A stretch of 64,000 bases of DNA from NCBI RefSeq assembly GCF_033568475.1, contig NC_133122.1, positions 69,897,442 through 69,961,441 on the forward strand, given 5' to 3'. The notes below the pieces were generated by a model. The model was not told the origin of the DNA, made no database searches, and saw only the letters and a program-made list of their open reading frames with translations. Origin of the DNA: Henckelia pumila (taxonomy: Eukaryota > Streptophyta > Magnoliopsida > Lamiales > Gesneriaceae). Position 1 is the first letter of the stretch; every line of letters begins with the position of its first letter. The translations under genes and the position numbers were made by a program. Of this stretch, positions 46,301 through 57,440 are shown in pieces.

Positions 46301-46508
46301 TGCACTCATCAATGACCAGCAAGGATATCTATCTAGGCTTTTGTATCTGTTACATTTGGGTTAATTCATTTGGACATTCGATTTGGTTGTATCTTTATTT
46401 GGGGATTTTATTTATGCTTTTCCGCTGTTAATTCTGATGATTTATTATTTAAGTTAAATGCATGCTTAAACTTCTGATTAGTAGGTGATCACGGTGCGGG
46501 TCACTACA
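43388..46508 (+). repeat. 3' LTR of D, interrupted by an Athila-type solo LTR
   Basis: TGTAGTAGCCCGG...GGTCACTACA; without the insert it is about 1514 bp, close to the 1522-bp 3' LTR of E. TATAAATA is at 43740-43747, with TTCGGxxxxTCCGAA palindromes upstream at 43515-43735. A GGGCTGACGACGGACGCAGG-type stretch near 43970 is shared with T1 and B LTRs. Confidence 0.88.
44710..46311 (-). mobile_element. Solo LTR, Athila-type
   Basis: 1602 bp with termini TGAT...ATCA, flanked on both sides by ATGAC (44705-44709 and 46312-46316). No internal domain is present, so it is a solo LTR left by recombination between two LTRs. The stretch GTCAAGTTATAATATA near its left end and the TGCACTCATCA right end match element F's LTR in kind, giving minus orientation. 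TATAAATA is at 45607-45600 on the minus strand. Upstream of it the perfect palindrome TCTCGCTCGAGCGAGA occurs twice (about 45708 and 45771). Confidence 0.88.
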
Positions 46509-48000
46509 TATTCTGTCGGTTCAGTATTTTGGTTAATTTTTGCAGTTACTCTGATTATTGTTATTGCATGCTTAATTAGTCTCTGATTAATGGGCGATCC
46601 GGGTAGGGTCACTATATTTATGGTATCAGAGCATGCAATTAGGTTCTTTGGGAAATAGTTCAGGTATTTTTGGGTTAAATTGAGTTATCTTTGTAGAGTG
46701 ATGGCTGGATTAGATGACGATAGCAACATCAGGCGTTGGGATAACAAGGTGCATAGACTTTTCCAAGATCGTCATCATCAGGATTATCGTCAGAGACTTG
46801 AATTATGTGGATTTCGGCAAGATTAGACCGGAAATGATGATCAAGTATGGGACTCGAGGTGTATTAGAGGATTGGTTAGAGCGCTTGGGATGCAGTTGTT
46901 CATCCGGCTTTGACTAAGGAGGGCATCTCTGAAGATTCTCCACAAGAAGTTGGAGAGATTGTCATGAAGATTTTGCCTCATCTACCAGATAATGTACCCC
47001 ACAATATTGGAAGGATTCGGTAGATTGATAAGATCTTTTTAGTTCTTGTGAGGAAGAGGATATGATAGCAGTCTACATGGGCTCTTGACTGAGACAAATG
47101 AAAACCTCACGTTCAAGATCAGTAAATACCAAGATGTGTACGACCGTTGAGTTGTATAGGGTATCTTAGACACAATGTAAGATTTCTGAATTTAATCAGA
47201 CTGTAAGTATTTTATTGAGATTTGTTGTAATAAGTACTTCTGTCATAAGCATTTGAATCATATGTATTAATGATTCCAGACACTTGATGTATCAGTTATT
47301 GTTATCGATGTACATCTTTTCGTGTAATTTGATTTGGGTTTAGTTGTTTGTTTTATTACTTGGAAAGGTAATAAGGATTGTTCAGAACCTAGATTAGTGG
47401 TTCAAGTATTTTGATCTTTGGGATTCCCCTGATTTAATTCCAGTGTTTGATTGATGGTTATTCATTATGGTGACTTAGAGGTTTGTGCTAGGGATGATGT
47501 GTTTCATTAGGGGCATGAATCATACCATTTTATTATATAATTTGACCTGAGAAGTTTCTTTAGATCAGTTAATTTAATTTTTGACTTTGTTGCCAAGTGA
47601 TGATGGGTTTCATTAGGGCACAGTGATGGATTATACCAAGTACTATGAAATGTAAGGATTTATGACTAGACAGAGAGGAGGCGCGACCCTATGCCAGTAT
47701 TATTCTGGGAGCCAATCGTGCTTCAGGGTGTGGTGTACAGGGAAGGCTATCTCAGTCTGGTGGTTATGCAACAGTCACAGAAGGGTATAATTATAAAGAC
47801 AATCGGATACAATTGTAAGGATATTAGTATCGTTATCATCTGACTTCGTCAGAGATACAGACTAAGATTTTCTGTTGTCAGAACAATTTTTGGAAAGGAT
47901 ATTCCTTGACAAGTATAAATTCAGTATTGAGATTTTATTAGATGGATTCTGTCGAATAGATATAGTAGATCCAGTGATAGTTTTCATCTGACTTCGTCAG
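46509..48000 (+). mobile_element. G: LTR end, PBS and part of the interior of another related non-autonomous element
   Basis: 46509-46616 is the last part of an LTR (GGGTAGGGTCACTATA). It is followed by TTTA and the tRNA-iMet motif at 46621-46632, then interior sequence matching the starts of B and E. A module copy at 47684-47915 has ATGCCAGT, CTTCAGGG, GGGAAGGCTATCTCAGTCT and CATCTGACTTCGTCAGAGA blocks. A second copy is cut by H at 48001. No coding domain was seen. D's LTR lies directly against this LTR fragment, as if D had inserted in the LTR of G. Confidence 0.7.
46621..46632 (+). other. G primer-binding site (tRNA-iMet type)
   Basis: TGGTATCAGAGC four bases after the LTR end of G. It is a priming site, not a tRNA gene. 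Confidence 0.85.
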
Positions 48001-49030
48001 TGCAACGTCCCAAACTCCTTTGGAACGTTACTGAACATACATTCTTAAAAGCGTTGCGGAAAAATTTGCGGAAAATAAAAATCTCTTTCATAAAATAAAA
48101 ATATTTAAAGGTGCATCAATAAAAACATGAATAAAATCTTTGCGGTAATGCCAACGTGGCCATCAAAAGAAAATACTGAAACAAGCATCGACATCGTCGT
48201 TACCTGCACCATTCAAGTATAGTGAGTCTAAAGACTCAACAAGAACATGCATAAAAAGATCTTATTTAAACTTGAGATGAGAAAATAATAGTACAAAATT
48301 CTTCATGCAAATACATGACATGAACATGACTTAACGTAACCATAACATAAAATTTTTGGGGGTGATGAAATATGTGTATCTATGGTAACCGTCATAAGAG
48401 CACATCATAAGTTCCCGTGATCACGGTCGTTGTACAACAAGCATATGACTTTTGCCCTTAAACTTTCATTTTTTGGACTGCCGCTCCATAACTCATCCCG
48501 AAATGTATACCCTATATAACCATCCTGTGAGCCATAGTTGGATAGCCGCTCCAGAGCTCATCCCGAAGTGCATACCCTGTGTAATCACCACAAAATGCAT
48601 ACAATATCAAAATATTTTCCTGCATCCTTCATATCATCATACCTCTCATACGTTTCATAACTTCATCATTTCATGCTCTTAAACTTCGTGATAAACATCA
48701 TGCAACAAAAACTGATGCAAGAACTCATTCATGCATAACATACTTCAAAACATTTCATGATAAAATATCTTTCATGAGGAAAATCACATAAACATGCAAT
48801 ACATAGTTTAACCGTTTCACGTGAGTCATTCCGTCCATACCGGGCATTGAAAACTTGAAAATTTTTCATTAAAATTCTTAAAAATACTTAAAATACATTA
48901 AAATATCATAAACATAATTTTTAGTACCCAAAATCCAACGTTTAAAAGGGTCAGGACCGACCCAACAGTGCAGGGGCGCCAGTCTGCGCTCCTGCGGCGG
49001 AAACCAATCTATAGATATGTATAATAAATG
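48001..49030 (-). repeat. H: truncated LTR of another retrotransposon family
   Basis: The left edge, TGCAACGTCCCAAACTCC, reads on the minus strand as a typical LTR end (GGGACGTTGCA). On the minus strand the order is a GC-rich GGCGCC stretch near 48980, TTTTAAA near 48950, then a long AT-rich part down to 48001. A 65-bp imperfect tandem pair lies at 48475-48539 and 48540-48601 (GCCGCTCCA...CATCCCGAA). No matching right terminus, PBS or internal domain was found, so it is a fragment. Confidence 0.55.
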
Positions 49031-49425
49031 TATACTTTATAATATATATATATATATATACACACACACATATATATATTATATTAAATAAATATACCAA
49101 TATATAGGCTTTTGATCTCCTAGACAATCACTGTGGGAAAGCACGTGAACACCAGCTGAAGTGACATTCATTTATTGGTTGTATAAGATGTCACGTCAGC
49201 CGATGTTCACGTAATTATCCACGATGATTTCCAGTTCGATTGCGAACTGGTCACGGATCTGGTCCGAAATAATATCAAAAACCATTTTTTTGGTCAAACT
49301 GCTAAGAATCAGTCAAACCCGATCAAGAATCGATCGGACCGGCTTTGAACCGATGAACCGATTCAAAATCGGTTCGACCGGTTCATCTATTAAATTTTTT
49401 AAAAAATAATTTTTTTATTAAAATT
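49031..49425. other. AT-rich left flank of E with (TA)n/(CA)n and foldbacks
   Basis: A (TA)n(CA)n microsatellite lies at about 49040-49080. A 35-bp inverted repeat (49133-49167 against 49188-49222, about 28 of 35 paired) has a 20-base loop. A perfect 8-bp hairpin CCAGTTCGATTGCGAACTGG is at about 49230-49249, and a GAACCG...CGGTTC inverted repeat near 49348-49385. No coding signal. Confidence 0.6.
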
Positions 49426-49430
49426 TTTTA

Positions 49431-50828
49431 TGTAGTAGCCCGGTTTCATTTTATAAGATTAAGTGATTTTAAACATGTTAAAAAATGACATATAATTTTA
49501 AAAGTGTCAAAAAATGTTTATTGAGTCCTTATTTGGTGAAAATAAGTGGAAAATCAGATCCGGAACGTCCGAAAATGGTGGGGTAGGTCCCGGGGGTCCA
49601 AAAATAACTTCGGAAGGACCAAAACAGTTCGGAGCTCACGGACCACTTTGGGCCCTCCGAACCAATTTGGGCCCTCCGAACCACTTCGGGCCGTCCGAAC
49701 CTGAGTTTGGACCGTTCGAACTCCGCAGGGTCCAGGTGTCTAAGTGGCTCGGACAAGTGGCAGTTCGGAGCCTCCGAACCCAGTTCGGGCCGTCCGAACT
49801 CCCGCCAGATTGAGGTGCCAAAAATGCACTCTACACGTGGAAATCATGCCCGGTTCGGAGCCTCCGAACCCAGTTCGGACCGTCCGAACCCAGGCCTATA
49901 AAAAGGGTTCCGAGGCTCTCATTTTGAATGTCACTTTTCCTCTCCTCTCCCGGTAATTGCTCTATTTTAAGGGCTTCAAGACTCTTTCTTTAAGAGTTGG
50001 AGTAGGAAATAGTATATTTTTATAGCGGACAGTGTCCGCAGTAGCAGCCAAGCGGCGGAGCTCTGGCGAGGCGTCCAGGGGTCGTAGCTAGGCTATGCCC
50101 AGGCTCTGGGAATGCGTCATCAGCGGGCTGACGACGGACGAAGGTATGGCTTTGGTTCCCTATAATAAATAGGGAGTAGGCTATAGTTTAATTAAGGCTT
50201 TTAGAGCCTAGTAGGTGATGTTTGGCATGCTAGATAATGCATGGTTATTTATGTTGTAGTGCTGCATGGTAGGCTTGGACCTAGAGGGGAAGCTTCTAGG
50301 ATCTTTCTTAGTAAGGTACAGAAGTATTATTCGAGATATCCAGATTGAGTATGCATGTATTATGTGTTTGCATGGATTATGTGATTGCATGTTTTATATG
50401 CCTTTATATACAGCATGTCACGACTGTATGTTGCATACATGAGCATATTGAGCCTTTACCTTAGAGGTATCCTGTAGTAGGGCACTCACCCTACGAGTTT
50501 GTGGATGGTTGGATACATAAGTCTAGTGTTAGGTCACCTTTATGGTTGGACACATGTACTAGTATCAAGTCACTATTATCCACTGGGTATATGAGCCACC
50601 TCCTGATGCGACGGCGCAGCGTGCTATAGACCCTGGGCCTGGTCTATGAGCTTGTTTCTTAACGTGAGTGTCTTGGTACCCAGTTCATTTGCATTCATGC
50701 AAATATAATAATGTATACTCATACTCTCGTACTGAGCATGTTATGCTCACATCCGGTTAAGATTATTTTATTGATTAATTGCATGCTTAAGTTTTGATTA
50801 GTAGGTGATCACGACGCTGGTCACTACA
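49431..50828 (+). repeat. 5' LTR of E (internally deleted)
   Basis: 1398 bp, against 1522 bp for the 3' copy: it lacks about 160 bp that follow CCAGTTA near 62050 in the other LTR, but has an extra palindrome unit near 49660-49690. TATAAAAA is at 49897-49904, directly behind TTCGGACCGTCCGAAC and related units (49615-49890). Confidence 0.9.
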
Positions 50829-50832
50829 TTTA

Positions 50833-50844
50833 TGGTATCAGAGC
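50833..50844 (+). other. E primer-binding site (tRNA-iMet type)
   Basis: TGGTATCAGAGC four bases after the 5' LTR of E. Confidence 0.9.
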
Positions 50845-51020
50845 ATGCAATAAGATTCTTTGGGACATAGTATTGATTTTGGGTTATCCTTTGTAGGATT
50901 GCAAGTTGGATTCAATATCGATTGCAGTATCAGGAATTGGAATAACAGGATGTCTAGGTTTTTCCAAGATCGTCATTGTCAAGGTTGGCAACAGATGATC
51001 GTATTATGTGGATCCCAGCA

Positions 51021-52219
51021 GGATCGTTTAATTATCAATTCTTCTAGTTTATTAGCCAAGAATCCCTATTATTTTCTACTACCTCTCTCGAGTGTCAAGC
51101 AGAAATTCGTATTCAATAGCAAACTCAATATCTCTATCTAAGTTCAACTATTAAATCCGGTAAATGGCACGAGAATTCTTCTAAAGACTTCTATGGAGTT
51201 ATATGTCTCTCGAACAATATAAACACCAAAGATGTATTTTCCTATGTTGTATTCAAAATCTCCTCTCTCGAGTGATAGATTCTAAATAAAATATCATTCA
51301 ATATATGGCCAGTAAATTGAAAGAATAAAAATCAGGAAAACACAAATAAAATGTGCGAAGAAATTTAAATATATAAATCAAAATATCTCAATCATGGTTT
51401 CCAGTCAAGCTACGTCTACCTCTAGACTAAGAAATTAGTTCATAATAAATTCAAATATCAAACAAAACATGTTCTTCAAATAATCCATCAAACTAGAAAA
51501 ATAAAGTTCAAAAGAAAAATAGAACGAAGTAAAATTAAGATTTTTCGTCGCCGGATGTCGTCGTCTTCCGTCTTCGTACAAAGTTCTTGAGCTCTTGTGC
51601 ACTTCAAAACTCTCAATAGCCGTCTCTATGCTCTGAATCCTCTCTAAACCCTCGTCTCTCCAGAATAAGTCATAAAATCCCTTTTAAAACTCGATTAAAG
51701 ACTTTCCATATTTTTGGAGACTGCGCAGCGCTGGAGCGCTAATTATTCGACGATGGGGCGCTCAAGTTTCGTATTTTATTTTTCAATGACGGACGTCTAG
51801 CGCTGGAGCGCTCAAAAGAAGGCGCTAGGGCACTTAAGACATGAAATTACTGGAGTTGGAGCACTAGGAATATGGCGCTGGGGCGCTACTTGTTCTTCCA
51901 TTTCACCATCTGCGCAGAATTTTTGTAAAAATCATAACTCGAGTTCTGCCGTCGGATCGAGCTGAAATTTTGACAGCAACTTTAAATTATCCTAATCTTC
52001 AATTGGAACAGTGGAGATCGGATTTGGAGGTCTGTAACATTCCCAGTAATTTTCTGAAGTTTGTTGTCCCGTAATTCAGCTTTCTGCGTCTTCTTGCTAC
52101 TTTTCTTCAAATCCTTGCAACTCACAAAAACAACAACAAATACGTATAAAATCCACTCCATACATAACAAAATCCAAGTCAAATCATATATAAATTAAGT
52201 GCATAAAATGAACTTATCA
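51021..52219 (-). repeat. 3' LTR of F, truncated
   Basis: Aligns closely with 56242-57440 and starts abruptly at GATCGTTTAATTATC, next to E sequence ending CCCAGCAG. It carries the AGCGCTGGAGCGCT-type palindromes at 51726-51890. Confidence 0.9.
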
Positions 52220-53483
52220 CATTCCCCCAAACTTATACTTTTGCTAGTCCCGAGAAAAATAATAATGAGCAATATAGTCGACCTCCGAATTTATATATTC
52301 CAAGATTCAATACAGATGTCGGTTAATTTTCTCAAGAGTTCTCGTGTGTGTGTGATTTGCCAATCTCCTCTACCCACCTAACTTTCGGTAAAATCTTGCA
52401 ATCCGTAAGCTTCATAAAATCATTAAATCCGCCCTCAAGTTTCAAAATACTCTCAACCAAGTTCAACTTTTACTCACACAGATCAACAGGACTTTTTCGG
52501 TTAACATTAGTCTCAACTATAATCGGCAGGAGATAAACATCTATATGTATATCAATGTAAACAAGGACTCAGAATTCAAAGCAAAGGAAATTGAATATTT
52601 TCAATTTGTGCAGGATTATGAGTAGCTAAAATTTTTTATTTGCATTGCCAGACATTAGTCTTGGCTTTCTTCAACTCCATACATCTCCATCTTTATGCCT
52701 TGTATTTGGACTAGAATTTCAATCCATTTTTTTTCAAGGCCTCTCCTCACCTTACTTTCTCCGTCATTACTTTTCTTTGAACTTTTTAGCTACTCAATTT
52801 GTTTTGGATTTTTCATGAATATAGAATGGCTAAAAAAAAACTCAATAGATTAAAAAAAAAACGCCTAAATCACTTCTGTGTTCATAAAAATCTATCTCAG
52901 TTTCAAGAAAAAATCACAAGAGTTAAGAATCAATTCCTCTAATACACATCACAAATCCACATAATTTTTCTCTAATTGCTAGGAGTATCGAAAATCATGG
53001 CATTCGTGCATAAATGTGAGAACTCAACATTAAATATAGCTAACATGAACTATTTCAGCGAAAAAAAAAATTTATTTTCATCATAGGCCAACACAATTAC
53101 AACATCATGCCTTCAACTCCAACTAACTCATAAAAAATTTCAGATTTTCACAATTTTTAAACATCCCCCCAAACTTAAATTGTGCATTGTCCTCAATGTA
53201 CAGTATTCATTAAAAATAAGGGACACATACCTTAGGCACCAAGCATCAGTACTCGGCACCATCTTAATCACTCAAAACTCTTTATCAGGGGTGGCTCCTA
53301 AACTCTTTCATCTCCATACTTTTTCACCTACACAATTCAAAATCATTATTAATGTCTAGTTTCCTCATGATAAAAATAAAAACAAAAACAACTAAAAGAA
53401 AATAAAAAACGCATAAAAACTAGCTTGGGTTGCCTCCCAAGAAGCGCTTAGTTTATAGTCCATATCCCGACTGTATTCCAATT
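52220..53483 (-). other. F 3' spacer, non-coding
   Basis: 1.26 kb between the protease stop and the 3' LTR, with no retroviral domain. Minus-strand marks are GGGAGGCAACCCAAG near 53430 and a second TTTGGGGGGATG-like purine tract near 53165 beside a GACAATGCACAATTTAAG stretch. Both are common in Athila 3' regions. The polypurine tract used for plus-strand priming is at 52220-52232. Confidence 0.6.
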
Positions 53484-55820
53484 CTAGCCCGGTTCCGCTT
53501 TGTTGAGGGTCTTTCCTTTCGCTTTCACTCTCAAAATATATTCAACAACCTTTTTAAACTTTGATTTCTTCTTCGTTTTCTTCTTCTTCTTTGGCACCTT
53601 CGGATTATTCTTCTTTGAATCTACCTCATGAACATGTTTGGGATGGCCATCCAGCTTCACAACTCGCTCAATCATGCATAATTCCTCGATGGGTGGATTA
53701 CTTGATTTCTTGAATATGTTAAAAATAACTCTTTCGCCGTCCACACCCATCGACAACTCACCATTCTTCACCTCAATCTTGGCATCAGCAGTGGCCAAGA
53801 AAGGTCTCCACAATATTAGTGGCATATTTGCATCCTCCTCCATATCTAGCACAACAAAATCCGCCGGAAAAATAAATTTATTTATTTTTACCAAAACATC
53901 TTCAATGATTCCAAGCGGATATGTGATAGATCTATCAGCTAGCTGCAATGCGATTATTGTGGGCTTCACCTCGCCAAGTCCTAAGCTCCTGAAAATAGAA
54001 AAAAACATCAGATTAATGCTAGATCCTAGATCGCAAAGTGCATTATTAAAATAAGAAGAACCAATAGTGCAAGGAATAGTAAAACTCTCTGGATCCTTCA
54101 GCTTTTGTGGCATCTTGTTTTTGAGCACAGCACTACATTCTTCAGTTAAGCTCACCACCTCATTCTCTTGCAGCCTCCTTTTCTTGGACATCACGTCTTT
54201 AATAAGCTTCGCATAATTCGGCATTTGTGCCAAAGTATCAGCAAAAGAGATGTTGATATGTATCTTCTTGAAAATCTCCAAGAATTTTTAGAACTGCTCG
54301 TCCACTGCCTTCTTTTTGAACCTTTGAGGGTATGGAAGAGGAGGTTTGTACATCGGTTTCTGCTCAAGTTCAGGCTCCTTCTCCTCGACTTTCTTCTCTT
54401 CAACTGCAACTTTTTCAGACGTCTTGCTCTCAGATTTGCCTTCTTTAGTATCCACCTGCTTCCCATTCCTCAACTCTATGTCCTTACACTGTTCTATGGG
54501 ATTCACTTCAGTATTGCTTGGGAATTGACCGCTGTTGTTGTCTTTCAGTGTGTTCGCCAACTGCCCAATGCTAGTCTCCATAGACTGCAGTACAACACTC
54601 ATGTTGACCACATGCGTCTCTAAGCTGTCAAGGCGAGTCTCAGTCCTCGCCATCCTCTTGCTCGATTCCTGCACAAAAGCATTAACAACATCCTCCAAAG
54701 GATGCTTACCCTCACCCTTATTTGTATTGTATCCCGGAGGAGGATTCAACACATTATTATTATTTGCATATGAAAAATTCTCATGATTACGCAAACTAGG
54801 ATGATATTGATTGGGTACAGGATTACCTCGATAGTTGTTGTAATTTCTATTGTTCACATATTGAGCTTGCTCCACACTCTCAAATCTATCAGCAAAATTT
54901 ACGGTAGTCGCCAGCGATGCTGTCTTAATAGAAACTTGATTGTCTTTGGTCAATGCAGCCAATTGTGTAGAAATAGTAGTCATCTGAGCAGTCAAAGCAG
55001 TGAACGCATCAACCTCATGAATTCCAGCAGGCTTCCTTATCGCAGATCTCTCACTTGGCCACTGATAACTGTTAATAGTTATCTGTTCAAGCATTTCATA
55101 TGCATCCATAGGAAATTTAGAGAATATCGAACCACCACCAGCAACATCCACAGAAATACGAGTTGGCCCATTCAAACCATTGTAGAATAATTCGATCTGT
55201 TTTCAATCTGGAAAATTATGGTTCGAACACTTCCTAAGCAATTCCTTGTAACGCTCCCAAGCTTCATACAATAACTCATGATCTTGCTGTTTGAAAGTTG
55301 TGATCTCAATTTTCAGCTGGGCAGACTTGGCAGGTGGAAAGTACTTAGCCAGAAATTTAGATGACATGTCTTTCCATGTAGTGATGCTCCCAAGAGATAA
55401 TGACTGCAACCAACTACGAGCATTGTCCCTAAGAGAGAACGGGAACAATCGTAGTTTGATGGTGTCTTCAGTAACACCATGAATTTTCACTGTGTCAGCA
55501 ATCTCCATAAAAGTGCGCAGATGCAAGTTCGGATCTTCAGTAGCTGCACCCCTGAACTGATTCTGCTGCACCATATTAATCAGAGCTGGCTTCAACTCAA
55601 AATTATTTGCCGTGATGTTCTGCCGAGCTATCCCAGAATAATGATTATTGATCACCGGTCGAAAGTGATCTCTGATAGGCACCGGAGCATTATTGACAGC
55701 TATTTCCCTTTCTTCAGTCATTTGTTGCAACTCTTCTCTTCTAGCTTTTCTCAAAGCTTTAGCAGTTTTCTCGATTTTCGGATCAAAGAGCAGTGAGTCG
55801 AAACTTTGAATTTTTCGCAT
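53484..55820 (-). pseudogene. F gag and aspartic protease, two stops
   Basis: A single frame of 779 codons from the ATG at 55820, broken at 55205-55203 (TGA) and 54290-54288 (TAA). The gag core (55820-55203) has the Athila-type Phe-Glu-Leu-Lys-Pro, Glu-Asp-Pro-Asn-Leu-His-Leu, Phe-Pro-Phe-Ser-Leu-Arg-Asp and Ala-Arg-Ser-Trp-Leu blocks. The middle (55175-54288) is Asn/Gln rich, then Glu/Lys rich. The protease (54281-53484) has Cys-Asp-Leu-Gly-Ser-Ser-Ile-Asn-Leu-Met; Asp-Leu-Gly is the usual Athila active-site variant. The end is a Lys-rich tail. Both stops can be single-base changes. Confidence 0.88.
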
Positions 55821-55934
55821 AAACTACATAGACAGAAAAATTTTTTAAATTAGAACCAACAAAATAAAATAAAATGATATAAATCAAAATGAAGACTAAT
55901 TAGCACAATTTAATATAAATCAAATAAAATTCAA

Positions 55935-55952
55935 TCCCCGGCAACGACGCCA
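55935..55952 (-). other. F primer-binding site (Athila, tRNA-Asp type)
   Basis: The minus strand reads TGGCGTCGTTGCCGGGGA, one base from the common Athila form with GGCGCC. It lies six bases inside the LTR. Confidence 0.85.
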
Positions 55953-55958
55953 AAAACT

Positions 55959-57440
55959 TGTTGCGTGTTTTTTGCTTGCAAGCGCACGATGTCAAGTTAT
56001 AATATAGGAATTAAGTCCAAGTCAATCCCATGGAGAATGAATAAATGATATTATATCAAATATTTGTAACTAATAAAATCCTAATCCTATGTAGAGCTAC
56101 GAAATTGGTTTGATTTTTATAAAACTAAAATTTGCAAGAAATAAAATTAAATAACCACAAATTCACGAGATGAAAGTTCAATATGCGATGAATGCTAGAG
56201 GTTCGACTTAACTTGACTGTCCACCATAATTTATTTCTAATGATCGTTTAATTATCAATTCTTCTAGTTTATTATCCAAGAATCCCTATTATTTTCTACT
56301 ACCTCTCTCGAGTGTCAAGCAAAAATTCGTATTCAATAGCAAACTCAATATCTCTATCTAAGTTCAACTATTAAATCCGGTAAATGACACGAGAATTCTT
56401 CTAAAGACTTCTATGGAGTTATATGCCTCTCGAATAATATAAACACCAAAGATGTATTTTCCTATGTCGTATTCAAAATCTCCTCTCTCGAGTGATAGAT
56501 TCTAAATAAAATATCATTCAATCTATGGCCAGTAAATTGAAAGCATTAAAATCAGGAAAACGCAAATAAAATGTGCGAAGAAATTTAAATATATAAATCA
56601 AAATATCTCAATCATAGTTTTCAGTCAAGCTACGTCTACCTCTAGACTAAGAAATTAGTTCATAATAAATTCAAAGATCAAACAAAACATGTTCTTCAAA
56701 CAATCCATCAAACTAGAAAAATAGAGTTTAAAAGAAAACTATAACGAAGTAAAATTAAGCTTTTCTATCGCCGGATGTCGCCGTCTTCCGTCTTCGTACA
56801 GAGTTCTTTAGCTCTTGTGCACTTCAAAACTCTCAATAGCCATCTCTATGCTCTGAATCCTCTCTAAACCCTCGTCTCTCCAGAATAATTCATAAAATCC
56901 CTTTTAAAACTCGATTAAAGACTTTCCATATTTTTGGAGACTGCGCAGCGCTGGAGCGCTAATTATTCTGCGTTGGGGCACTCAAGTTTTGTATTTTATT
57001 TTTCAATGACGGACGTCTAGCACTGGAGTGCTCAAAAGAAGGCGCTGGGGCGCTTAAGACATGAAATTACTGGAGCTGGAGCGCTAGGAATATGGCACTG
57101 GGGCGCTACTTGTTCTTCCATTTCACCATCTGTGCAGCATTTTTGTAAAAATCATAACTGGAGTTCTAGCCGTCGGATCGAGCTGAAATTTTGACAGCAA
57201 CTTTAAATTATCCTAATCTTCATTTGGAACAGTGGATATTGGATTTGGAGGTCTGTAACATTCCGAGTAATTTTCTGAAGTTTGCTGTCCCGTAATTCGG
57301 CTTTCCGTCTCTTCTCGATACTTTTCTTCCAATCCTTGCATTTAACACAAACAACAAAAAATACGCATAAAATCCACTCGATACATCAAAAAATCCAAGT
57401 AAAATAATATGCAAATTAAGTGCATAAAATGCACTTATCA
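55959..57440 (-). repeat. 5' LTR of F
   Basis: 1482 bp; on the minus strand it begins TGATAAGTGCATTTTATGC at 57440 and ends GCAACA at 55959. A palindromic series around AGCGCTGGAGCGCT and GGGGCGCT lies at 56944-57106, and a TTTTAAAAGG TATA-like site follows in the minus direction near 56905. Confidence 0.92.

Larger units (their letters stand above)
42512..46508 (+). mobile_element. D: 3' part of a decayed element related to E, with its 3' LTR
   Basis: 42512-43387 aligns by eye with 58515-59270 of E and then jumps to sequence matching 60565-60759, so about 1.3 kb of integrase is missing and only the last 24 codons of the chromodomain tail remain (43190-43260). A polypurine tract (AAGTAGGGGGAGAA) leads into the LTR at 43388. 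The 5' part of D would lie beyond the Tat element and was not found in the window. Confidence 0.8.
51021..57440 (-). mobile_element. F: gag-protease-only Athila derivative
   Basis: The minus-strand 5' LTR is complete (57440-55959), followed by an Asp-tRNA type PBS, gag, protease, 1.26 kb of non-coding DNA, a polypurine tract (TTTGGGGGAATG) and a 3' LTR (52219-51021). The 3' LTR lacks about 283 bp of its end. No RT, RNase H or integrase remains or seems ever to have been here, since gag-protease leads straight to the 3' spacer. Such gag-only elements (TR-GAG type) rely on full Athila elements. Confidence 0.85.

Noticed and set aside
49040..49080. (TA)n(CA)n tract as a centromeric or origin-like feature
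   Set aside because: A short microsatellite only; no satellite monomer array is present.
48001..49200. H as a complete solo LTR ending near GTCAG at 49194
   Set aside because: The terminus there does not end in CA and no exact duplication pairs with the sequence before 48001.
33509..50844. TGGTATCAGAGC motifs looking like pieces of tRNA genes
   Set aside because: They sit 4-5 bases inside LTR ends and no cloverleaf or flanking tRNA sequence follows; they are primer-binding sites.
54168..55190. Plus-strand ORFs of 135-151 codons opposite F gag
   Set aside because: Antisense shadows of the Athila gag-protease frame.
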